A stretch of DNA of 64,000 nucleotides, taken from the NCBI GenBank assembly GCA_029948255.1, contig JALIZF010001800.1:434001-498000 (forward strand), read 5' to 3'. Shown one piece after another: positions 1 through 10,249 of the stretch (position 1 is the stretch's first letter; every line of letters starts with the position of its first letter). Below the pieces are notes generated by a model. It had not been told where the DNA came from. It made no database searches and was given only the letters and a program-made list of their open reading frames with translations. Position numbers and translations under genes: made by a program. Origin of the DNA: Telmatactis stephensoni. Its lineage: Eukaryota; Cnidaria; Anthozoa; Actiniaria; Isophelliidae.

Positions 1-345
1 TTTTAGGGGTCAAAATCTGCAATCTGGTACCTTTTAGGGTGTCTCAGACTTAAGTTAACTACCAGAGACATAGCTGGTACCTTTTAGGGACTGTTTTGGG
101 GTAAATGAACTACAAATAAGCATGAAAGCGACGATTTCGATTATCTGAATTGAATCTTCAAAGCCATCGATAACTGACAAAGTGTTTCGTTACTTTAATG
201 CTTTATTATTGTTTTTGAATTGGTACCTTTTAGAGGTAGAAATGAATTGCTGCCACTCCCACTCAGGTACCTTTTAGGGGTCATTTTCAAAATTTCCGCC
301 GAGCATCCCCGTCATCTTATATAAAGGAGTCCCCCCCCCGGGCTA
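1..345. mobile_element. G-run element with GGTACC word repeats, copy 1 (cut by window start)
   Basis: The word GGTACCTTTTAGGG recurs at least four times, separated by unrelated spacers, and the right end is a C-run (about 328-341) next to the phrase GAGCATCCCCGTC. The same phrases occur in reverse orientation at 38047-38310, so this is a dispersed repeat. Related copies with drifted words lie at 6683-6998 and 49711-50181. It has no coding capacity, and the left end is outside the window. Confidence 0.75.
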
Positions 346-847
346 TCCTCATCGCATTACTGGCCGATAATTGAAAATTGCAAAATGCTCTTTATCATTA
401 AAACTATGTACTACACTAGTAGGTAGTATAAGTACTATATTTTCCATTATGCGAGAACTAATTGCAAAGAAATCTAAATATGATCTATTATATTGTAAAA
501 TAATAATTATCATTTATTTTTGTTTGAAATATATCTAGCCTATTGTAAATCAAAAAAAAAGTTCTTACCTTTATAGCTGTCATCAATCACAGTGACATTA
601 CAATACCCATTTAAGTTGTATTTAATATTGACCACTTTTATATATATATTGTCGAAATAGCTTGTATCTCTCTGCCCTACTTCCATGTCTAAATGGCTTA
701 AACTATTTGGTGCACCAAGCTCACTTAACCCTTGTGGGTTGTATTTTATGCGCCCTGCACTTATTAATTAGTACTTTTGTAAACATTAATTAAATTATAC
801 GTGTGGAAAATAGAAACCTTTGAACCTTTGAACCTATGTTATATTCT
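346..847. other. AT-rich spacer, no gene seen
   Basis: Stop codons are dense in all frames and I recognise no repeat here. The stretch separates the G-run element from the rearranged copy C fragment. Confidence 0.5.
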
Positions 848-1302
848 CAGTGTTTGTACGACAAGGCCTAGTTCAGAGACGCCGAACCTTCAATAGACTT
901 TCAATGTACAGTTTTCAAAGTCAAAATCTAGTTGAAGCCATGTCATTCTGCTGGCTTTCGTGTACTGTATACACAATAAATACACCTATTTCAATAAACA
1001 TTGTCGGTATCAAGCCTACGCGACTCACCCGAAAGGGAATATGGGAAGAAATCACTAAAGTCATAAAACCACAAAAATCCCTCACGATTACTCAACTCAA
1101 CTTGCTCTGACCTTATACACTAAAGAACTTCACTTAGTGATGCTGAAGTCAATACCAAAGTGGAAAAGTTTTGCCTACGAGTTTCTTTCGTATTCAAGAT
1201 CATCATTCCACCAGCTTGTGGCATGTTTAGTGTGAGGCGAGAGCTATTCAGGGATGGCCGGATGTATGCAAGCATCGTAGGATGGGTGGCTGAAACGATT
1301 GC
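848..1302 (-). pseudogene. Shredded third copy (C) of the DUF1647-like gene, with a fold-back element piece in the middle
   Basis: Positions 848-975 match the 3' flank of copy A (8118-8235), sharing GTACGACAAGGCCTAGTTCA and the AGTTGAAGCCATGTCATTC stretch. Positions 1172-1302 match the coding interior of copy A (about 8681-8813), sharing TTCCACCAGCTTGTGGCATG. The part between them in the intact copies is missing. In its place lies about 190 bp of the TATACACCTATTTCA fold-back family, whose left half is recognisable from about 979 and whose right end is lost. The break near 1171 sits at a short TTTTGCC homology between the two partners. It cannot encode a protein. Confidence 0.8.
979..1171. 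mobile_element. Half of a TATACACCTATTTCA fold-back element
   Basis: This carries the left inverted end ACACCTATTTCAATAAAC and the family phrase ACGCGACTCACCCGAAAGGG, but not the matching right end. Complete relatives are at 25752-26050, 27654-27951 and 43353-43596. It stops where DUF1647-like coding sequence begins. Confidence 0.75.
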
Positions 1303-1544
1303 TCGCTGCTGAGTTTTCCAAGTCTCGCTCGTTTTTCTCTCCTAACCGGAAGTGCCCGATTTGAAATCTAAAATGCACCACAGGGAGCCCAAGCAACAGA
1401 AAATAATTAACGAGCGAGACTTGGAGCAAGTCTACCGTTATATAGAGGTTGCACTGCGTAGTAGTTTCTAAAATATTTCCTATTGATTGACTGTCGACTG
1501 GTATTCAACGTAACACTCTCCGTTTTCTTTTCTTTTTAGAGACA

Positions 1545-2795
1545 TCATGTGATCAATCGCAAAGCATTATTGACGTTCTTCAATAACTTCTCCTTGTACT
1601 TTAACAGAAAAGGATCATGAACAAGTTCTTTACACATGTCGGTACACTCTCGATAATGATACACCAGAGCTTTGTCGGTTTTTAGCCATTTCTTTTCGTA
1701 GCGCTGGTGGTTCAGGGTTTCAACAGTCGTTTCCATCCTATGAATGTTCATCATAAAAACTCTTCTTGGATCTATCATGCACTTATTTCGACCATCCCCG
1801 TCATAGGCTTGTTTGCTTCGATATACAAAACGTTGCGTCAAAAGTTGTTCGTTTAGTGGACTACCATTTGGCACGGATACATTTCTTTTTACGTAACTCA
1901 TTGGTATGCAGTAACCAGCAGACAAGGGCGTGACGACTTCGTTTAACAGCGAGGCCAACGATGAGTGTTGGTAAGGAACAATATATTCGTCGACATCATG
2001 AAACCCCACCCATTTTGCCCTTCCTCTGCTTCTATACTGACATTCTAGCAAGGCCACTTGTTGACCGTAATAGTGAATAGAATGGAGCTTTATATCATCC
2101 GGGAGGTTCCATTGTAACAGCTCCACAACGCCCTTATCCTGATAGAATTGAATTACCTTTTGGAGTTCTGCATTGATACCATCGTTATAGAAAGTAAAAT
2201 GTGACACGCCAAGAATTTGGTTCAGTTCTACAAACTCGACGAAATTGATTGGAGTTAAGAAGTTAGATGAACGTAATGGAGGACCACATATGGCATAGTC
2301 ATACATGTGTTGTTGAGCTACAGTGGTTCGGACGGGGATTGTTACCACTTTTTTCTTATTGCCCAAAACAGACAGTGAAACAGTGTCTCCTTTAAACCCA
2401 CTTGGGAAACTACAGGAGATGACAAACGCCCCATAAGACATAGACGATTCAAGTCGGTCCACTTTTGCCTCTACGGATGAATTATTATCTCTTGACTGAC
2501 AAAGTACTTTCTGTTTGGGATTATTTAACGTACCAATCAGATACACAAATGAGGTGTCTGGATCATAATAAGCTGAGTAGACAAGAGCACCAGGGACAAT
2601 TTCCACGAAGCCTGACCACGCTATATTGTTAGTCTTATTTTGAGAAACCAGCCAATATTTTTCTTCATATCCAGAGAAGTGTTTCACTGACGTATCTTTA
2701 ACTAACAATATGTACTCAGTACGTCGAAATACAATCCAATATGCCAGCGAATATAGTAGAAGTAAGATAATGAGTATCTTAAACAACTTTCGCAT
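1545..2795 (-). CDS. GT92-family (DUF23-type) glycosyltransferase, type II membrane protein
   Basis: A single-exon gene of 416 aa. I start it at the ATG at 2795; the open frame continues upstream to 2900 but with only a GTG. Residues 3-22 are a hydrophobic anchor after a short basic tail (MRKLFKILII...), typical of Golgi type II enzymes, followed by a lumenal stem with Asn-X-Ser/Thr sites. The catalytic region starts near residue 165. Residues 184-203 show the FVEFVELNQILGV...FTFYND block, 221-229 the KGVVELLQW block, and 261-271 KWVGFHDVDEY, where DVDEY is the DXD-like metal and nucleotide-sugar motif. This block order is that of GT92 proteins, some of which are galactosyltransferases acting on N-glycan cores. 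Substrate here is unknown. No frame break; it looks functional. Copy C of the DUF1647-like gene abuts its 3' side. Confidence 0.85.
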   Translation of the reverse strand: MRKLFKILIILLLLYSLAYWIVFRRTEYILLVKDTSVKHFSGYEEKYWLVSQNKTNNIAWSGFVEIVPGALVYSAYYDPDTSFVYLIGTLNNPKQKVLCQSRDNNSSVEAKVDRLESSMSYGAFVISCSFPSGFKGDTVSLSVLGNKKKVVTIPVRTTVAQQHMYDYAICGPPLRSSNFLTPINFVEFVELNQILGVSHFTFYNDGINAELQKVIQFYQDKGVVELLQWNLPDDIKLHSIHYYGQQVALLECQYRSRGRAKWVGFHDVDEYIVPYQHSSLASLLNEVVTPLSAGYCIPMSYVKRNVSVPNGSPLNEQLLTQRFVYRSKQAYDGDGRNKCMIDPRRVFMMNIHRMETTVETLNHQRYEKKWLKTDKALVYHYRECTDMCKELVHDPFLLKYKEKLLKNVNNALRLIT

Positions 2796-2928
2796 GGAAC
2801 ACGACTGGTAGAGACGAAGTGTGCGTCGTTGAATTGTGGCGGGACTACTCAGTAGAGACTTTTTGGCTGGTTGAATCACTTTTATTCTGCTCTCTAGCAC
2901 GACTATGTAGTATGTAGTATATTGTATC

Positions 2929-2975
2929 GTAAATTGTATCTTGTAAATTGTAAATTGTAAATTGTAAATTGTATC
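2929..2975. repeat. AAATTGT microsatellite in the GT92 5' flank
   Basis: Five or so copies of the 7-bp unit AAATTGT/TAAATTG lie between the putative TATA box and the start codon of the GT92 gene, so they would fall in its 5' UTR or core promoter. Confidence 0.85.
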
Positions 2976-2994
2976 TTACACTTGTGTTAACTCA

Positions 2995-3001
2995 TTATAT
3001 A
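2995..3001 (-). promoter_or_regulatory. Possible TATA box of the GT92 gene
   Basis: On the minus strand the sequence reads CCTATATAATG, 200 bp upstream of the chosen ATG. This is a plausible TATA element for an intronless gene with a ~170-nt leader. It is a motif match only in AT-rich DNA. Confidence 0.3.
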
Positions 3002-3049
3002 GGAGTAGAATTCATTAACGCAGAGACTGCTGTGTTTACTTGGGATAAC

Positions 3050-4015
3050 AGTTTTTGATTGGTTAAAAGATAGTTCTTTGTAGTATGAAAATAGCATGGA
3101 ACAAATATATGACGTGTTGAGAAAGAACTGAACTTAGGAGAGTTATGGTTCCTAGAAAAAGATTATAACTTACTAAAACTTCCATTCGATAGTTCAGAAT
3201 GCGCGCTATTTTATGGTATAAATATGCTAAGACAAGAATCAGAGTTTAAGGAATGCAAGACCAGGAAATATACTTAGTACTCAGTAGTAAGGAGCACAGT
3301 TGAGAGCTGAACAAGCAAACTCGAAATGTAGTATAGGTCTTGATGATTGACAGTTAACAAATAGTCATTTCAAAAGCTTCGTTAAAGATAGATTCTTGTT
3401 TTAACAGATTTGTGCGCTCAGGGAACCAAAGGAAGGTGTGTTTGCTAAAACTAACGCCATCCTATGTTCAATGAACAATAGATTAGATTTCACAAGCGGA
3501 AGGCACAGCTTTGAGATTTGTTCCCATGTACACTGTTAGTACATCGTATGAGAACTTAAAACATTATTCAAAGCCATGTCTTCCTGTAAAAGAGTAGACA
3601 AGTAAGTGTAATGAAAATGATATTTCAGATTATGAGAAAACCTAAGATTTCCATTAAGAATTGTAAACACAGAAGTCTCCTTGTTTGTAAACTTAAAACT
3701 ACTTGCGAAGGCGCGTGTGCACAGCTTAATACAATAAACACAGCTTGTGAGCAGAAAGGATTACAGCTCAAAACATAGAATAAAATCAATAATTATTTTG
3801 AAATATTTCGTCTTATTTTTGTCCCGTAACAGAATTATGGTTGGCAGTGACGTGGTTCTACGTTTTCCTGGTCTTGAAGCATGATGGTCGAGTACTGAAT
3901 GCATTACACTGTATCAAAAATAGAAAAGAAATGAACAACGGTGTCTTATTGGGCCATTTTGTACGAGCGAAAGTAAGACGCGTCTTATTATTATAGTTCA
4001 TAAAAACATGAATTT
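3050..4015. other. Spacer, no gene or repeat recognised
   Basis: No coding frame with recognisable protein features and no inverted-repeat ends were seen. It separates the GT92 gene from a dispersed repeat. Confidence 0.45.
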
Positions 4016-4016
4016 C

Positions 4017-4226
4017 TTTAATATAATAAGTGACGCCGGAGTGGGATGTCCACAGTATGCCACAAGAAACCATTGTATAACTATTTTATCCCACGCCAGA
4101 GAAAATACAGCATGCAATTGGCGCAATGTGTCATGGGAAGGATCAGTGGAATATACCGCCGAATATACAACGGCTTTCCTGCTTTCTGATTGGCTGTATT
4201 TTCTATGGTGTGGGATAAATGTGCAT
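4017..4226. mobile_element. Dispersed MITE-like repeat, partner of 59755-60063
   Basis: This shares AAACCATTGTATAACTA, TTTTATCCCACGCCAGA and CCTGCTTTCTGATTGGCTG with the reverse strand of 59755-60063. The shared blocks are in the same order, so they are copies of one short element. TTTATCCCACGCC-like and GGTGTGGGATAAA-like phrases lie inverted within the unit. Confidence 0.7.
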
Positions 4227-4619
4227 ATATCTTGAGACCTTTATGCAAAATGCTACACTTATATACATACATGTATTTTGATAATAATGAACTATATTTC
4301 AACTTAATTCAATTCCATTCACATAAAATTATATAATCTCTTCTTGAATTACTACAAGCATGTTTTATTCTTCTTGCAGTAATTAAAAAATCTCTGTAAC
4401 TGCAATCGTTCAATGTAAAAAGTATCTTCTCTCTCCACTTTCACTAAAAAGCATCTTGTTTAGTTATTTTAATCGGATTCCAACCTATCTCCTTGTGTGG
4501 TTGTCGACTCGAAAGTGTAATGCTATTTCGACAACCACACACATCCCACTTATTTAAAATACAAAAAGGAAATTATCTATGATATATGTTATTATGTAAT
4601 GATTTGTTTCTATTTGCTG

Positions 4620-5390
4620 CGAGCGAAGCGTTCAGCGACACTAATCTTGCAGTGGGATTCCTGTGTGTCATGCGCGGCGTGTTTATAGATCAGCTCTGAA
4701 CTCGACTTTTTGGTAGGCATGTACGTAGAGTGAACGCTGATTCGTGACGTCATCGAACAATGTTTGGAATCATCGGAATTAATGGTCACCGCTATATCAC
4801 TTGAAATTATGCATGCCAAGATGACAACTGCACTTACCACGCGACAACTGGTTACAACTGGTTACAACTGGTTACAACTGGTTACAGGCAGTTGCGAGAT
4901 AGGTGGACTTAGTTGTGTTTTTACGTTTGTTATGATGTGCGAAACAGCATGGCGACATGATATGAATTAGGATTCAGCTGGGTATTCTTAGGTAAATCTC
5001 ACAGACAGCCACATCATATCGCTAAAATTTCTGGTGAATCAAAACTTTGCTTTATTCTTTGTCAGATTCTCTGTGCTACAAAAGTAAGTATTCTTAATCG
5101 CCACAGGGTGCGATTCATATTTTTATAAGCAAACTTTATATCAGTTAGTTGTATATTCAATGCTATTACTGTGATTGTTTGAAAAGGTAATAAATTTGAA
5201 TGAAATGTATTTATACCGCATTTCTCAGTTAAAACTTGTTTTGTTGTATCAAGCACTAGTCAACCTGTTTGAAAACATTTTGAATAATACAGTATATGAG
5301 TACTGAAACAGCTCGCAGCAATCACTTTCTGTTAGAAATTAAACGGCTAGTTATGGAAATATTCTGTATATAATTGATGTGTGAATAAAA
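4620..5390. repeat. Old dispersed repeat, related to 24460-25260
   Basis: The blocks GTGGGATTCCTGTG, GAACTCGA-TTTT, TGACGTCA, GCCAAGATGA, GATTGTTTGAAAA, CAGCTCGCAGCA and CACTTTCTRTTAGAAAT occur in the same order here and in OAT intron 1 at 24460-25260. Divergence is high, so this is an old element. No coding capacity is visible. Confidence 0.6.
4845..4888. repeat. 10-bp tandem repeat
   Basis: The unit ACTGGTTACA is repeated four to five times with almost no change inside the old dispersed repeat, a recent local expansion. Confidence 0.9.
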
Positions 5391-5802
5391 AAGTCTAAAG
5401 TCCAAAGTCGGCTTGAGCTGAGCTAGCTTTAGTCATGTTTTCTCTTAGGTTGGCATTAACTGTTAACAATTCGCTATGGTTCTTATTATCTGATTGCTCC
5501 TTAAAAGAGCTTTGTAACTTTTCAAACGATTCCTGAAACACTTTCATAATATAAGTTCCTTATTGGAAGCTGTTATACTTTCGGCCAATTCTGCCATCTT
5601 TGTTGTTCGAGTGTTCCTAGTATGAATGGGATTTTCACACGGTTTCTTAGGAGCACTAATACTTCGTCCGGATCTAAGATGCACGGCGACATCTTTGTAA
5701 ACACCACTTATAAATAATGTAATTCAGAAGAAAACCAATAAGAATCTTTTGTTAGAAAAGACCAAAAAGACCCCACTATGAACACAGGGAACTATGTACA
5801 AA

Positions 5803-5833
5803 CAAGAGACCATAATACTATTATGGTCTCTTG
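5803..5833. repeat. 31-nt perfect hairpin
   Basis: CAAGAGACCATAATA is followed, after one base, by its exact reverse complement. It stands alone in the otherwise featureless spacer 5390-6283 and could be the remnant of a fold-back element. Confidence 0.85.
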
Positions 5834-6284
5834 GTACAAAATGTAAGAGTGAAACAGTGCAGCAAAAATCAACAGATAACAAATAGGCGTTAAAACAGAA
5901 AATCTGACGCACTCACATATGTGTTCATCAACACAGGCAAACTAACCTTCCTAGATCCTGCTCGGGTTCTCCACCAAATGTTATGTTACTGGATTTCCGT
6001 CAATAATAGTCCAAGGTAGAGTGTACAAAAATCTGTATTCGTCGCCACAAATACTAGTATTTTACAGCTTTGGAGTCAAACTGTGAGTGTATATCTAAGC
6101 TAGTAGGTAGCTATATTTATAGAATAAATTAGCATAACCCACTGAACTGGTTTGTACGTACTGGGTTTTCCAAAGTCCATTACATATTCTGAATATTAGC
6201 GGTATTGACTTCAAAGTCTTAATCCTACAAAAACACCCTCTGTAACAAGGATTAACTTAACAAAGCGTCGATGACGGTCGTTTG

Positions 6285-6632
6285 TACATTTAAGGGGGAC
6301 GACGATCAAAATCGTTTAAAATTTGAAATGGATTATTCCTAGTTGAAGTAACTCAATGATGACAGAATGCATATGAAGGATTACTTTCCCAAAAATTCTG
6401 CATTTTAAGCTCATTATCACCGAGAAATTTGGATTTAAAAACCAAGAGAACAATAGGTTTGAGTAAATGATGTCATTTACTAGCAATTTAGATGCTAATA
6501 TACGTCATAATTTTGATCTCTCTCTCTCTTTTGAATATAAATAAAATATGTTGCTGTGTGATTATAGGAGCCATTAAGCTCAACCGAGTTTCAAGTCATT
6601 TTCAAATTTCATCGTCGTCCCACTTTAAGTGA
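6285..6632. mobile_element. MITE-like element ending in GGGACGACGAT
   Basis: The left end reads TTTAAGGGGGACGACGATC and the right end is its imperfect reverse complement ATCGTCGTCCCACTTTAA. The interior is AT-rich and non-coding. A phrase from the right part (GTTTCAAGTCATTTYCAA) recurs near 26230. Confidence 0.65.
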
Positions 6633-6682
6633 AAATAAACAGAGACATAGAAACTAAAGTGTTAATCAAGAATAACTAGATC

Positions 6683-6998
6683 CGGGGGGGGGGTACTCCC
6701 TATATTGGGTTGAAATCGCCGATTTGGTATTTTTTAGGGGTCGTCAGAGAAAATCCAAGGTTTTTCAGAAAAGATGGTATTTTTTAGGGGTACAAAATAA
6801 ACGACACGATTTTTTTTGTTCGATTGTTTTCTTTGTTAGTTTCTTGTTTGATTTTTTGGTATTTTTAGGGGTATTTTTGAGCTGTTAGCTATTTTTTAGG
6901 GTCGAAAATTTTGGCATTTGGGTATTTTTTAGGGTACATTTTGAAGATTTCCGACGATCATCCCTAGCGTTTTGTCGAAATTCCCCCACCCCCCGGGA
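6683..6998. mobile_element. G-run element with TTTTTAGGGG word repeats, copy 2
   Basis: It starts with a G-run and GTACTCCC and ends in CCCCCACCCCCCGGG. Inside, the word GGTATTTTTTAGGGG and shortened forms recur about six times with unrelated spacers. The right part has GACGATCATCCC, matching GAGCATCCC in copy 1. The organisation is that of the element at 1-345 with a drifted word. Confidence 0.7.
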
Positions 6999-7002
6999 AC
7001 TA

Positions 7003-7530
7003 GTTATTTCTTGACTAAAAGTCTGTTAGCAAGCAAATCTAATAGGGAACGCCAATCAATAAGAATTCCAGGCAAAGTCCCTATTGCGCATGGACGAATA
7101 ACCGGATTGACGAGCAGCTGACGTACAAAGTCCAACTCTAGTCCTTCAAGTAATTTAACTAAGCCTTTAAAGTTCCGATCAATAAGATTCAATATCTGAC
7201 CTATTGACGCAAACGTGTTGTACAAGGTCAACAGTTTAGTCCTATTCTTGTAATTACTAAGTTATCAAGGATAGATCGTTGTCCTGCATGGCAACCAGAG
7301 TTAAAAATTAGTTCTTTTCCTAGTTGGAAATTAAGACTTTTTAGCCTTTTCACAAAAATATTGATTATTAAGAGAATTGAATTAAGAATTAATTTGAAGG
7401 TCAGAGAATAAATTTAAAGTATAGAAAACTGATAATAATGATGAAAAAAATCTGAATAAAGTTCATACGTACATATCAAATACAAAAATTCACTGTAGTG
7501 GAAGGCAGACTTGCCAGTTCTTGAAATGCT
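7003..7530. other. Spacer with one unassigned short open frame
   Basis: A 75-codon minus-strand frame (7004-7231) is open and not low-complexity, but lacks recognisable motifs, splice context or a conserved partner. It may be a relic. I do not call it a gene. Confidence 0.3.
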
Positions 7531-7690
7531 ATTTTCTGTAACATCATTCCTGAGCGAAAGATCACTGACGTATGTATGTTCTTTATTGCTTTTTTTTATA
7601 AGGAAAATTACAATTGTTATAATAAAGAAAGAAAGAAAAGTGTAAATAGGTTGGCTATGTTTACAATATATACAATCTTTAATAATATTA

Positions 7691-7831
7691 GAGTGATTTT
7701 CATTTGACCGTGAAAAAAAAATGACTATTTAGTTTGTAGTAGTTGATAAGAAACAAAAGAAAACAATGGCTTTAGCGTCTACTACCAACTATTAGTTTGT
7801 CTATTCCTTCATGGTCAAATGAAAACCACTC
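7691..7831. mobile_element. 141-bp MITE with TA target duplication, proven by an empty site
   Basis: The ends GAGTGATTTTCATTTGACC and its reverse complement (24 bp, two mismatches) are flanked by TA on both sides (7689-7690 and 7832-7833). The sister copy B has the uninterrupted site with a single TA. TA duplication points to Tc1/mariner-type mobilisation. The interior is repeated at about 36608-36765. Confidence 0.92.
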
Positions 7832-7920
7832 TAGAGCCTAGGGGCTAAGTAAACTGCAAAGTTTTCTCGTTAGCCTCACGAACAATATGCATGCAAACTC
7901 ATGCAAATCAATCATGGGTT

Positions 7921-8054
7921 ATATATCAATATTTTTTCTCTATATTTATTTATCATTTTTATTTTTATTATTATTATTTAGAGGACCTATCTGTAAATCA
8001 CCTTTGTGACGATATTATCCTCAATAAAGATTTATTACTATTAGATTTATTATT
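7921..8054 (+). mobile_element. 5'-truncated LINE 3' end with 7-bp target duplication
   Basis: The 134-bp insertion is flanked by ATGGGTT (7914-7920 and 8055-8061). Copy B has one ATGGGTT and no insert. It carries CACCTTTGTGACGATATTA, an AATAAAG and an (ATT)-type tail, features of CR1/L2-like 3' ends. The family call is from memory. Confidence 0.85.
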
Positions 8055-8397
8055 ATGGGTTGAATGAAATCACCCTAGCATAAAATAGCACTGTTTAGTA
8101 CTGCCTATGTTTCATTTTCAGTCTTTGTACGACAAGGCCTAGTTCACAGACGCCGAACCTTCAATGTCGGGTACAGTTCTCAATTCAAAATCTAGTTGAA
8201 GCCATGTCATTCTGCTAGCTTTCGTGTACTGTATAAATTTAATTCCACATAGCAGTTCCAAATTGATTTAGACGCCGTACATTCACAGTGTCATTCCAAC
8301 AATGATCTCATGAGGCACATCGCTGTGGCATCTGAACTAGGCTTAAGAGTAATAAAAATCAAACAAGTAAGGCCAATAAGTGCGATTAAAGTGGCTT

Positions 8398-9564
8398 TTA
8401 AGACTGAGATTTGTGAAGAGACCGTAACAATTGCTTCCTAGCTTTTGGACCAAAGCGGGGACGAAAGAGATTCACGATTCTGTTAGCAGTCTTGCGATTG
8501 ATGAGATAAGTACTTTCTTGACCATTAAAAGCGTTATATACAAGAATTGAGAACATCAGCTTGATCGTACCGATGACAGCCACCAAACTTATTTCTTGGG
8601 AAATTTAAGCCACAAAAGAGTTTTGTTCCTCGAGGAGCAATGCAATTCTCATCAAGACTGCATAGTAGAGCCCACTGGAAAATTTGCCTACGAGTTTCTT
8701 TCGTATTCAAGATCATCATTCCACCAGCTTGTGGCATGTATAGTGTGAGGTGAGAGCTATTCAGGGATGGCCGGATGTATGCAAGCATCGCAGGATGGGT
8801 GGCTGAAACGATTGAGTGACAAGCAGGTGACAAATAGTAAAGAAACCCAGTTTGGTGCTCAACCACATGTTGAAGGAGGGCTGTGATGTTGCCTTTGAAG
8901 AAAACAGATGAATCCATCCAGAGAACACTACCACGTTCTGCCAATACTTTCTGAATGATTAACGGTTTAAATGCGTATGTCTTTAACTTTTGAACATGTT
9001 GAGGATAACTAGAAAACTCAAAAGCTCGATAAACAAACAAAGAATCTTCCTTCAAAGTCTTCGCCTCTTTTTTTTTAGACCAAGATCGTACACAATTACT
9101 GTCATGTTCGGAAATTTGTATTTTCGTAGTCCCTCAATGTTTTTCATGAGTTCCATAAAATGATTACTCGAAACTGCTGTAACTGGAGTGACTGTCTTCA
9201 GAAGAACATCCATGGACAGTTTGCTTGGTATATTGTGTCCATTTTCAAGTTCAGCGATGAGCTTGGTCGCCAGTCTTGAAGTGTTTTCATCAAATTTGAA
9301 AGTCAAGCCTTTGAGTGAGGTGTTGTATGGATGAGTGTAGCGGTATTTTCTTACTACATTTTGTCTATTTTCAAGTTTAGCGATAAGCGTGGTCACCAAT
9401 CGTGATGTGCTTTGGCGGTATGGATGAGTCAGGTAGGCCGGTACCTCCGAACTCACCTTTTCATCCATACTATGAAGCGTCAGTGAACGGTTGTCATACA
9501 AGAAATAGAGGATTAGAAGTATAATCCATCCCATATACCAACAGGTCTTTGGTTTGAAGAACAT
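8398..9564 (-). pseudogene. DUF1647-like type II membrane protein, copy A (two frameshifts)
   Basis: Reads, on the minus strand, from ATG 9564 through three frames: 9564-9052, 9055-8534 and about 8570-8398. The N-terminus MFFKPKTCWYMGWIILLILY is a membrane anchor. Then come two internal repeats (TTLIAKLENRQN and ATKLIAELENGHN) and a lumenal domain with VIVYDLGL, the FEFSSYPQHV block and VLWMDSSVFF. I recall these from DUF1647-type, glycosyltransferase-like proteins of invertebrates. Break 1 is in a run of nine A (about 9068-9076) where copy B has ten bases. Break 2 is one extra T near 8564, where B reads AAGCGATG and A reads AAGCTGATG. Because of break 2 this copy is probably dead, although break 1 alone could be bypassed by -1 slippage. 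Confidence 0.8.
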
Positions 9565-9626
9565 GGTAAATGGGTGTTACTGCCAAATCACGTTTTTGTG
9601 CTGTCCGTTTGTGTTTCGTACGTTGT

Positions 9627-9885
9627 CCCAGCGTGCAAGCGAGGTCAGGAGAAAAATATTAAATCACGCCCTAGATATACTGAAAAAAATATCATCAAAA
9701 AGCGAGTATAGTACCTACGAATTCCGATAAAAATTCGTAAAAGGATTTGAGGAAATTCTATAAAGTTTGTACGACTTCTAAAATGATATAATCAACGTTT
9801 TATTTTTTCATATAAATGCAAGAGTTTCCAATCGAATACCGTCAATTCGTAATTTATTTGTCCCCTGACCTCGCTTGCGCACGCA
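9627..9885. mobile_element. Fold-back element in the 5' flank of copy A
   Basis: GCAAGCGAGGTCAGG near 9632 and CCTGACCTCGCTTGCGC near 9866-9882 are inverted. They enclose about 225 bp of AT-rich DNA directly upstream of the start codon. The same arrangement is in copy B (about 17563-17822), so the element was there before the duplication. Confidence 0.7.
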
Positions 9886-10249
9886 AATCATAGAGAATTC
9901 TGGGAATCTCCGGGGAAGGTGAATACAATTAATACAATGTGACCGCACCTGCATGACAAAATCCTTATCTATGAAAGATTTTGAGAAATTTACTATGATG
10001 CTTGTGCCGTACATTTGATGATATTTTGAGCCATTTGTCTTGGCTAGCCCGTATGTAAATGCCCGTATGTAATGTAAATGGCTTGCATCTAAAAGCTTGT
10101 ATGATGTCTATATTGTAATATATATGTAAATAGTTTTTAAAAATCGTGATGCTAAATAGAATATGTATGTATCAGTTGCCAATGACTTCATTGGTGTCTT
10201 GTGTCTTTATTTTAGCTACATTAGATGCGTCTTTTGTCTTTTCTTAATT

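Larger units (their letters stand above)
7531..9985 (-). repeat. Inverted duplication unit, copy A
   Basis: The whole unit (5' flank, gene, 3' flank) is the reverse complement of about 17460-19656. Homology ends at 7531 (CTATTTTCTG) and fades near 9985. Copy A carries two insertions absent from B: 7691-7831 and 7921-8054. Head-to-head copies with a 7.5-kb spacer suggest segmental inverted duplication rather than retroposition, because promoter flanks are included. Confidence 0.9.

Noticed and set aside
2796..2900. N-terminal extension of the GT92 protein by 35 residues
   Set aside because: The frame is open but has no ATG; the internal Met gives a normal type II anchor at the N-terminus.
7004..7231. 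75-codon frame, not low-complexity
   Set aside because: No motif, no splice partner and no second copy in the window; too weak to call.
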